Positions 1 through 5,025 of a stretch of 5,025 nt of DNA are shown piece after piece. The notes beneath the pieces are model-generated. The model worked only from the letters and a program-made list of their open reading frames with translations. It had not been told where the DNA came from and made no database searches. Within the stretch, counting starts at the first letter, position 1. Each line of letters starts with the position of its first letter. Source of the stretch: Propionivibrio sp. (GTDB taxonomy: Bacteria; Pseudomonadota; Gammaproteobacteria; Burkholderiales; Rhodocyclaceae); assembly GCA_003249625.1 (NCBI GenBank), contig QKII01000475.1, positions 1 through 5,025 on the forward strand, written 5' to 3'. A program made the position numbers and the translations under genes.

Positions 1-1
1 C

Positions 2-145
2 GGCCTGTCGTTGCCCAACACCGCCACCTGCCAGGAGCTGTTCAACAGCTGCGCTGCGCACGGCGGCAACGCCTGGGATCACTCCGGGATGGTGCGTGCC
101 CTGGAGATGATGGCCAACTTCGAGATCGGTCAGAAGGCCGAATAA
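2..145 (+). CDS. garR: Tartronate semialdehyde reductase (2-hydroxy-3-oxopropionate reductase) / beta-hydroxyacid dehydrogenase family, C-terminal end only (5' end outside window)
   Basis: This is the last 47 codons of a gene entering from the left edge, ending at TAA 143-145. The peptide contains LPNTATCQELFNSCAAHGG followed by WDHSGMVRALEMM. This fits the C-terminal helices of the NAD(P)-dependent 3-hydroxyisobutyrate/tartronate semialdehyde reductase family, whose members typically end with LP-T-A--QELFN and a DHS motif. Family enzymes in the galactarate and glyoxylate routes reduce tartronate semialdehyde to D-glycerate in the cytoplasm. The Rossmann domain and catalytic lysine are outside the window, so substrate cannot be read directly. 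The garR choice over glxR, 3-hydroxyisobutyrate dehydrogenase or threonate dehydrogenase rests on garD downstream on the same strand. The family is fairly sure; the exact substrate is inferred. Confidence 0.72.
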   Translation, partial: GLSLPNTATCQELFNSCAAHGGNAWDHSGMVRALEMMANFEIGQKAE

Positions 146-211
146 CTAGAACTAGAGTGTTTCAAGTGGGGAGCAGGCAGTAGCAATCTGGAATGACCAG
201 TTTTCATCAAC

Positions 212-218
212 GAGGAGG
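212..218 (+). promoter_or_regulatory. Strong ribosome binding site that fixes the tctC start
   Basis: GAGGAGG lies seven bases before the ATG at 226. An in-frame ATG also exists at 193, but using it would translate this Shine-Dalgarno sequence itself and would put 11 polar residues in front of a normal signal peptide. The site therefore decides the start at 226. Confidence 0.85.
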
Positions 219-225
219 TTTGAAC

Positions 226-1197
226 ATGAAAAAAGTACTTGGACTCACCCTGGTGGCAGCCGCGGTTGCAGCATCGACGGGCGCCTTTGCTCAGGCTGAC
301 GTGAAGTGGCCGACCAAGCCAGTGCAGGTCATCGTGCCGGCCGGCGCAGGCGGCGACACGGACTTCAACGCTCGGCAGTTCGCCCGCTTCTTTGAGAAGG
401 TCACGGGCAAGCCGATGGTCGTTACCAATGTCAAAGGGGGTGGTGGCACGATCGCCATGTCACAAGTGCAGGGCGCTGCGCCGGACGGGAATACCGTGTT
501 CTTCGGCCACACAGGCATGTTGATCGTCAACGAAGTCTCTGGTCTGATCGACTACAAGTTCGACGACAAACTCGATATCGCTTGTATCCCGGCAGTCGAC
601 AAGGGTGTTGTGCTGGTCGCCGGGAAGAAGTCCGGCTTCAAGAACGTGCAGGATATCGTAACCAAGGCCAAGGCGGCACCGAACACCGTGATCTACGGGA
701 CGGAAATGGGCGGGTTCTCGCATTTGCAAGGACTGATGTTCGGCAAGCAGGCCGGAGTTCAGCTGAAATTCGTCGATGTCGGTTCCGCTTCGGACAAAAT
801 TACTTCACTGCTTGGCGGGCGGATCGATCTGGCCTCGATCTCCTTCGGTCCGGTCAAGGACTATGCCGCAACCGGCGATATGGCGATGACGGCGCAATAC
901 AGCAAGGAGCGTAACCCCCTGCTCGGCGATATCAAGACCTTCACCGAACAGGGCCTCAAGTTCAACATGGAGAAGCCATACATCATCGCCTTTCCGAAGG
1001 GCACCAACCCGGCGATTATCAAGAAAATCGCGGACATCGGACAGCAGATCACAAAGGATCCGGCTTACGCCAAGGCGCTGGAAGACGGATTCAAGCAACC
1101 GGTGTCGTTCTATCACACAACGGAAGCGATTGCCGAGCTGAACAAGGTGCGTGATGACCTCATGCAGTACAAGGATCTGCTGCGTCAGAAGAAGTAA
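226..1197 (+). CDS. tctC: TTT transporter periplasmic substrate-binding protein, TctC/Bug family
   Basis: This encodes a 323-residue precursor, the usual TctC size. Residues 1-22 form a Sec signal peptide: MKK, a hydrophobic core of L, V and A, then a likely AFA|QA cleavage site. The mature protein begins near DVKWPTKPVQVIVPAG, and the family's glycine-rich ligand loop follows at residues 37-50 (VPAGAGGDTDFNAR). GGGGTIA (71-77) and AAPDGNT (84-90) are further family signatures. The protein should capture an organic anion in the periplasm and deliver it to TctAB. Homologues bind citrate, other carboxylates or sugar acids, and the ligand cannot be read from sequence. Flanking garR-like and garD genes suggest galactarate or a related aldarate. 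The start is set by a strong ribosome site. tctB follows after an 86-base gap holding a hairpin, which could allow this subunit to be made in excess. Confidence 0.93.
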   Translation: MKKVLGLTLVAAAVAASTGAFAQADVKWPTKPVQVIVPAGAGGDTDFNARQFARFFEKVTGKPMVVTNVKGGGGTIAMSQVQGAAPDGNTVFFGHTGMLIVNEVSGLIDYKFDDKLDIACIPAVDKGVVLVAGKKSGFKNVQDIVTKAKAAPNTVIYGTEMGGFSHLQGLMFGKQAGVQLKFVDVGSASDKITSLLGGRIDLASISFGPVKDYAATGDMAMTAQYSKERNPLLGDIKTFTEQGLKFNMEKPYIIAFPKGTNPAIIKKIADIGQQITKDPAYAKALEDGFKQPVSFYHTTEAIAELNKVRDDLMQYKDLLRQKK

Positions 1198-1226
1198 GCG
1201 GCAGATAGATTATCGAGCCTGACTCG

Positions 1227-1253
1227 GGGGCGGCGGCCACGTTCCGTCGTCCC
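1227..1253 (+). promoter_or_regulatory. GC-rich intergenic hairpin between tctC and tctB (possible mRNA-stabilising or processing element)
   Basis: Bases 1227-1236 pair with 1244-1253 over ten consecutive pairs, two of them G-U in RNA, around a 7-base loop (CCACGTT). After one mismatch, C1225 can also pair with G1255. No run of T follows, so a normal rho-independent terminator is unlikely. Position just after a binding-protein gene and before its membrane subunits resembles elements that protect the upstream transcript from 3' decay. That role is inferred. Confidence 0.5.
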
Positions 1254-1283
1254 GGTGCACAACTCATAATTCAGGGATCAATC

Positions 1284-1763
1284 ATGGGTGACGCGAAGAA
1301 ACGCGAGTATGTCCTTGGGATGGCCATACTCGCTGCCGGAATCATTTACATGCTGCTGACCAGCCAGTTGAAGGTGCCCGTGCGGCCGGACGTGTATGTC
1401 GACGCAACCTTCGTACCTTACGTACTGAGCAGCATCATGTGCATTCTTGGGGTGCTTCAACTGCGCGCCGCCAAAAATTTCGTGCCCAAGCCAGCCGCTG
1501 CAAATGGCAATGACGTTGACTATGGGACGGTCGGCAAGACCGTCGGGTTGGTCTTCGGCTACGTGGCACTACTGGATTACGTCGGCTTTCCGCTGATGAC
1601 CGTGCTTTATCTGGTCGCGCAGTTTACGGTGCTGACGCCGCACGACAAGAAGGTCAATTACGTTCTCTATTCGATGATCGCGGTCATTGCCTCGGCGTTC
1701 ATTTATCTCACCTTCCGGTACGCGTTCGACATGATGCTGCCGGTCGGGCCGTTCGACTTCTAG
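1284..1763 (+). CDS. tctB: TTT transporter small membrane subunit, TctB family
   Basis: This encodes a 159-residue inner-membrane protein, a normal TctB length. Hydrophobic stretches lie at about residues 9-27, 42-60, 82-98, 101-118 and 125-145; the third and fourth are separated only by the DYVGFPL turn, which is common in this family and matches the expected four to five helices. A polar linker (about 61-80, rich in K, P, N and D) divides the halves. TctB is poorly conserved in sequence, so the call rests on size, helix pattern and its place between tctC and tctA. It partners TctA in the membrane, and its exact mechanistic role is unsettled. The start is supported by AGGGA at 1273-1277, six bases upstream of the ATG. 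The stop codon overlaps the ribosome site of tctA, suggesting coupled translation of the two membrane subunits. Confidence 0.9.
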   Translation: MGDAKKREYVLGMAILAAGIIYMLLTSQLKVPVRPDVYVDATFVPYVLSSIMCILGVLQLRAAKNFVPKPAAANGNDVDYGTVGKTVGLVFGYVALLDYVGFPLMTVLYLVAQFTVLTPHDKKVNYVLYSMIAVIASAFIYLTFRYAFDMMLPVGPFDF

Positions 1764-1766
1764 GAG
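1762..1766 (+). promoter_or_regulatory. Ribosome binding site of tctA overlapping the tctB stop codon
   Basis: AGGAG starts on the second base of the tctB TAG stop and ends six bases before the tctA ATG. A ribosome terminating on tctB would sit on this site, so translational coupling and matched TctB/TctA production are plausible. Confidence 0.7.
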
Positions 1767-1772
1767 CCGGCG

Positions 1773-3299
1773 ATGCTATCTCTTTTCCAACAAGGTATCG
1801 AGGCCGTCTTTACCTTTCAGATATTCGGTCTCGTCTTTTTCGGCACTGTCGTCGGCATTATCTTCGGTGCTGTCCCGGGCCTGACGTCGACCATGGCGGT
1901 AGCGCTTTTCCTGCCGGTCACCTACAGTCTCGGCGCCGGTGCGGGGATCTCGTTGCTGGTGGCGTTGTTTGTCGGAGGTACCTCGGGGGCGTTGATTTCC
2001 GCCATCCTGTTGAAGATTCCGGGAACGCCATCGTCGGTGGCGACGACCTTCGATGGCGGGCCGTTGATGGAGAAAGGTGAGGGTGCAAAAGCGCTCGGCG
2101 TCGGCATCGTCTTTTCCTTCCTCGGTACCGTGGTGAGCATCATCGCCCTGATCTTCATTGCGCCGACACTGGCCAAGATCGCGTTACGTTTCGGGCCGCA
2201 CGAGTATTTCGCCATTGCCATCTTCTCGCTGACGCTGATCATCACGTTGGCCTCCGGGTCGATGGTCAAGGGGTTGCTTTCCGGCGTGATCGGCTTTGCC
2301 TTTTCGACCGTCGGGATCGCGCCGGTCGATGCCATCACTCGCTTCACCTTCGGTCAGACCCAACTTAATAGCGGCTTCGAGATTCTCACCGTATTGATCG
2401 GACTGTTCGCCATTTCCGAAGTCATCAAGGTCGCTGAGAACGTCAAGCACGAGCGGGCCGCGACGATCGGCAGTGTCAGCATGAAGAGCATCAAGGGGTT
2501 CGGTTTCTCGATGCAGGAGTTTTTTGGCCAACTGTGGAATGGTTTCCGGTCCGCGTTGATCGGTATAGGCATCGGCATTCTGCCGGGCATCGGTGCTGGC
2601 ACGTCGAACATCGTCTCGTACATCGTCGCCAAGAAGCGCTCGAAGTACCCCGAGAAGTTCGGTACCGGCGTCATCGACGGTGTCGTTGCCTCGGAGACAG
2701 CGAACAATGCCTGTATCGGCGGCGCGCTGATTCCGCTGCTGACCCTGGGGATTCCGGGTGACGCGGTAACGGCGGTGATGCTCGGCGGCTTCATGATCCA
2801 CGGGATACAGCCCGGACCGTTGCTGTTCACCACGCAGGGCGCACTGGTCTACACCATCTTCGCGGCGCTGATCCTGTCGACGATCATGATGCTTCTCTGC
2901 GAATTCTACGGCCTGCGCATCTTCGTCAAGCTGCTGGCGGTGCCGAAGCACATCCTGTTACCGATCATCCTCGTGTTGTGCGTCGTCGGAGCGTTCGGTC
3001 TCGGCAACCGGATCTTCGATATCTGGACCATCCTGCTATTCGGCATGATCGGCTACGGCTTTGTGAAGGGAGGCATTCCGCAACCGCCGTTCATTATCGG
3101 CTTCATCCTCGGGCCGATGGCGGAGACCAACCTGCGTCGGGGTTTGCAGCTCTCCGATGGGGATTTCATGGGCTTCCTCACCGAACCGATTTCCGGCGCG
3201 TTCCTCATGCTGTCCGCCGCGTCGGTGTTTTGGCACATTTTCCAAGCGCAACGCGCCAAGTCCGCGAAGAGACGGGCGATCATGGAAGCTGAGGCCTGA
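1773..3299 (+). CDS. tctA: TTT transporter large membrane subunit, TctA family
   Basis: This encodes a 508-residue polytopic inner-membrane protein, the standard TctA length, with about a dozen hydrophobic segments. Family signatures are clear: GTVVGIIFGAVPGLTSTMA (24-42), KIPGTPSSVATTFDGGPL (81-98), GIGIGILPGIGAGTSN (264-279), SETANNA (307-313) and LGIPGDAVTAVMLGGFMIHG (325-344). The paired G-x-P-G and I-P-G motifs in each half point to an internal duplication. TctA is the transport subunit that, by family knowledge, moves the anion from the binding protein into the cytoplasm using an ion gradient. The C-terminus is a short basic-acidic tail (RAKSAKRRAIMEAEA), likely cytoplasmic. It begins nine bases after the tctB stop and is followed by a terminator-like hairpin. 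No frameshift or missing motif was seen. The family call is secure; the substrate is inferred from neighbours. Confidence 0.96.
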   Translation: MLSLFQQGIEAVFTFQIFGLVFFGTVVGIIFGAVPGLTSTMAVALFLPVTYSLGAGAGISLLVALFVGGTSGALISAILLKIPGTPSSVATTFDGGPLMEKGEGAKALGVGIVFSFLGTVVSIIALIFIAPTLAKIALRFGPHEYFAIAIFSLTLIITLASGSMVKGLLSGVIGFAFSTVGIAPVDAITRFTFGQTQLNSGFEILTVLIGLFAISEVIKVAENVKHERAATIGSVSMKSIKGFGFSMQEFFGQLWNGFRSALIGIGIGILPGIGAGTSNIVSYIVAKKRSKYPEKFGTGVIDGVVASETANNACIGGALIPLLTLGIPGDAVTAVMLGGFMIHGIQPGPLLFTTQGALVYTIFAALILSTIMMLLCEFYGLRIFVKLLAVPKHILLPIILVLCVVGAFGLGNRIFDIWTILLFGMIGYGFVKGGIPQPPFIIGFILGPMAETNLRRGLQLSDGDFMGFLTEPISGAFLMLSAASVFWHIFQAQRAKSAKRRAIMEAEA

Positions 3300-3311
3300 T
3301 AGGATTGGCCG

Positions 3312-3344
3312 GGCCGGGGCGCGACTCCGGCCTTTTCCATTTTT
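3312..3344 (+). terminator. Rho-independent terminator-like hairpin after tctA
   Basis: Bases 3312-3319 pair with 3325-3332 (GGCCGG with CCGGCC plus two inner pairs, one of them G-U) around a 5-base loop CGCGA. The stem is followed directly by TTTTCCATTTTT (3333-3344). This is a good intrinsic terminator shape 13 bases after the tctA stop. The next gene begins only 15 bases after the T-rich tract, so the hairpin may be a partial terminator or attenuator that lowers expression of the downstream enzymes relative to the transporter. Confidence 0.72.
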
Positions 3345-3359
3345 ACGGTGTGATATGAG

Positions 3360-4193
3360 ATGAAGCAAGTCAGGTTGCCTTCGGGCGAAACCGTTCCCGC
3401 CTTGGGAATGGGGACGTGGATGATCGGCGAGAACCGTTCGGCCCGTGCCGAGGAGATCGCTACGCTGAAGCGCGGTATCGAGTTGGGCATGACCCTGATC
3501 GATACGGCCGAGATGTACGGCGAGGGCGAGTCCGAGCAATTGGTTGGTGAAGCGATCAAGGGACGGCGCGACGAAGTGTTTCTGGTCAGCAAGGTCTATC
3601 CGCACAACGCCAGCCGCAAGGGAACGGCAGCGGCCTGCGAACGCAGCCTGAAACGGCTTGGCGTCGAGTGCCTTGATCTCTATTTGCTGCACTGGCGCGG
3701 TGGCGTGCCGCTCGATGAAACCATCGAAGGATTCGAAACATTGCAGGCGCAGGGAAAGATCCGACAGTGGGGTGTCAGTAACCTTGATCTTGCCGACATG
3801 GAGGAACTTGTCGAGCAACCCGGCGGCGAAAAGGTGGCGGTGAACCAGGTGCTCTACAATCTCACGCGTCGCGGCATCGAATGGGATCTGCGCCCTTGGT
3901 GCGAAGAGCGCGCGATCCCGCTGATGGCCTATTCACCAATCGAGCGGTCTCGTCTGCTACGGCATCCCGGGCTGCGTGCTCTGGCTGCGAAGTACGAAAC
4001 CACTCCTGCACAGCTGGCGCTCGCCTGGCTGTTGCGTCGCGATCAAATGATCGTTATTCCCAAGGCCTCGACGCGTGCGCATCTTGAAGAGAACTTTGCC
4101 GCACTGAATTGCATGCTTGATGATGCCATCGTTGCTGAACTCGACCGGCTGTTTCCGCCGCCGGATCGGGCGACGCCCCTCGAAATCTTGTAG
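3360..4193 (+). CDS. yeaE: Aldo/keto reductase, YeaE-like
   Basis: This encodes a 277-residue cytoplasmic NAD(P)H-dependent oxidoreductase with a complete single TIM-barrel domain. The catalytic tetrad is visible: D48 and Y53 in [10 protein letters not shown]78 in LVSKVYP and H111 in LYLLHW. GVSN (138-141), NQVLYNL (162-168) and the cofactor-site stretch [13 protein letters not shown] (233-245) complete the family pattern. From memory it closely follows E. coli YeaE, including SKVYP-NA, YLLHW, WGVSNLD-ADM-EL, RGIE-DL-PWC and a similar C-terminus; YeaE has reported methylglyoxal reductase activity. The physiological substrate is unknown. Between a TTT transporter and garD it may act on an aldehyde or keto compound linked to sugar-acid breakdown, which is inference. 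The start has only a weak upstream purine signal (GGTG near 3347-3350), but the N-terminus [20 protein letters not shown] matches the family, so this ATG is preferred. Confidence 0.92.
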   Translation: MKQVRLPSGETVPALGMGTWMIGENRSARAEEIATLKRGIELGMTLIDTAEMYGEGESEQLVGEAIKGRRDEVFLVSKVYPHNASRKGTAAACERSLKRLGVECLDLYLLHWRGGVPLDETIEGFETLQAQGKIRQWGVSNLDLADMEELVEQPGGEKVAVNQVLYNLTRRGIEWDLRPWCEERAIPLMAYSPIERSRLLRHPGLRALAAKYETTPAQLALAWLLRRDQMIVIPKASTRAHLEENFAALNCMLDDAIVAELDRLFPPPDRATPLEIL

Positions 4194-4203
4194 TTCTCCT
4201 CCC

Positions 4204-4207
4204 GGAG
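4204..4207 (+). promoter_or_regulatory. Ribosome binding site of garD
   Basis: GGAG lies nine bases before the ATG at 4217, in the 23-base gap after the aldo/keto reductase stop. It supports this garD start, and the short gap suggests the two genes are co-transcribed. Confidence 0.65.
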
Positions 4208-4216
4208 CCGAATCGC

Positions 4217-5025
4217 ATGAGCCAATCTATCAAGCCGTTGACCATCAAGGTCCATCCGACCGACAACGTCGCCATCGTCGTCAATTCCGGTGGACTGCCC
4301 GCCGGGACAGTGTTTGATGAGGGCCTGACGCTGCGCGAGCGCATCCCGCAGGGGCACAAGGTAGCGCTCGTCGATATCGCACAGGACGCGCCGATCCTGC
4401 GCTATGGCGAAGTCATCGGCTATGCGATGAAGCCGATTCCTCAGGGGAGCTGGATCGAGGAATCTCTGGTGCGCCTGCCGGAGGCGCCGCCGCTGGCAAC
4501 CCTGCCGCTCGCGACCAAGGTGCCGGCGTCGTTGCCGCCGCTCGAAGGCCATACCTTCGAAGGCTACCGCAACGCCGACGGTACGGTCGGTACCAAGAAC
4601 CTGCTGGCGATCACTCAGACGGTGCAGTGTGTTGCCGGCGTGGTCGATTACGTGGTCAAGCGCCTCAAGGCCGAAGTGCTGCCCAAGTACCCGAACGTCG
4701 ATGGCATCGTCGGCCTCAATCACATCTACGGCTGCGGCGTAGCGATCAACGCGCCGGCCGCTGTCGTACCGATTCGGACGCTACACAACCTCGCACTCAA
4801 CCCGAATTTCGGCAACGAGGTTTTCGTTATCAGCCTTGGTTGCGAAAAGCTGCCGCCCGATCGCCTGCTCAATGAAGGCGGTATTCCGATCAAGGTTGTA
4901 AGCGACGATGTCGTCTGTCTGCAGGACGAGAAATTCACCGGTTTCCAGTCGATGGTCGAAGCGATAATGAAACAGGCCGAGGTGCATCTCGCCCGATTGA
5001 ACCAGCGCAAGCGCGAAACCTGCCC
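4217..5025 (+). CDS. garD: Galactarate dehydratase, UxaA/GarD family, N-terminal part (cut by window end)
   Basis: The first 269 codons are present, open to the right edge; E. coli GarD has 523 residues, so about half is visible. The protein follows E. coli GarD closely from memory: [14 protein letters not shown] (10-23), [12 protein letters not shown] (43-54), RYGEVIGYA (62-70), LPLATKVP (96-103), [17 protein letters not shown] (114-130), [20 protein letters not shown] (166-185), NPNFG (195-199), LGCEKL (207-212) and LNQRKRETC at the edge. Residues about 8-80 form the SAF-like N-terminal domain, and the metal-dependent dehydratase domain follows. GarD dehydrates galactarate to 5-dehydro-4-deoxy-D-glucarate in the cytoplasm, the first committed step of galactarate use. 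A related altronate dehydratase is less likely because the GarD-specific N-terminal stretches are conserved. With the upstream garR-like gene it indicates an aldarate-catabolic cluster. Confidence 0.95.
   Translation, partial: MSQSIKPLTIKVHPTDNVAIVVNSGGLPAGTVFDEGLTLRERIPQGHKVALVDIAQDAPILRYGEVIGYAMKPIPQGSWIEESLVRLPEAPPLATLPLATKVPASLPPLEGHTFEGYRNADGTVGTKNLLAITQTVQCVAGVVDYVVKRLKAEVLPKYPNVDGIVGLNHIYGCGVAINAPAAVVPIRTLHNLALNPNFGNEVFVISLGCEKLPPDRLLNEGGIPIKVVSDDVVCLQDEKFTGFQSMVEAIMKQAEVHLARLNQRKRETC

Noticed and set aside
146..211. Possible sigma-70 promoter before tctC (TTTCAA near 160 and TAGCAA near 181)
   Set aside because: Poor matches to both boxes with 15-base spacing; the evidence is no better than chance.
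193..225. Upstream in-frame ATG extending TctC by 11 residues
   Set aside because: It would translate the strong ribosome site at 212-218 and place polar residues ahead of a normal signal peptide; no good ribosome site precedes 193.
2184..2951. Long minus-strand open frame (255 codons) opposite tctA
   Set aside because: The translation is rich in R, D, Q and E with no recognisable motif, and lies opposite a clear TctA; it is a typical shadow of a GC-rich coding strand.
3036..3818. Minus-strand open frame (260 codons) across the end of tctA, the terminator and the reductase
   Set aside because: It spans two well-supported genes and the terminator, and shows no family motif; another antisense shadow.
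4196..4207. CTCC-TCCC-GGAG mini-hairpin that could hide the garD ribosome site
   Set aside because: Only four base pairs with a four-base loop; too weak to argue for regulation without conservation data.
4043..4723. Minus-strand open frame (226 codons) opposite the reductase end and garD
   Set aside because: It is opposite two strongly recognised proteins, with low-complexity R, D and Q-rich composition and no domain.

Overview
This window looks like a piece of a proteobacterial chromosome, most likely betaproteobacterial. The evidence is a moderately high G+C content, dense same-strand genes, and a tripartite tricarboxylate transporter (TTT) beside sugar-acid genes. The genus cannot be named from the sequence. 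Every supported gene is on the + strand.

Layout: (1) Positions 2-145 hold the last 47 codons of a beta-hydroxyacid dehydrogenase, best read as tartronate semialdehyde reductase (GarR/GlxR type). (2) Positions 226-3299 hold a complete TTT system in the usual order: periplasmic binding protein (tctC), small membrane subunit (tctB), large membrane subunit (tctA). A GC-rich hairpin lies between tctC and tctB, and a rho-independent terminator-like hairpin lies just after tctA. (3) Positions 3360-4193 encode a complete aldo/keto reductase close to E. coli YeaE. (4) From 4217 to the right edge runs the first half of galactarate dehydratase (garD), cut by the window end.

How they fit together: GarD converts galactarate to 5-dehydro-4-deoxy-D-glucarate. 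In the enteric-type pathway the aldolase GarL then gives pyruvate and tartronate semialdehyde, and GarR reduces the latter to D-glycerate. First-pathway-step and late-step genes flank the transporter, so the likely job of this TTT system is uptake of galactarate and perhaps glucarate or a related hydroxy-diacid. That substrate is inferred from context, not read from the protein. The aldo/keto reductase has no fixed place in the textbook pathway and is the least explained member. GarL, glycerate kinase and a regulator are not in the window.

No RNA gene, insertion sequence, CRISPR array, phage gene or pseudogene was seen, and no non-coding gap exceeds 90 bases. The region reads as an ordinary catabolic operon. 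The points worth a second look are the transporter substrate, the reductase, and the two intergenic hairpins.
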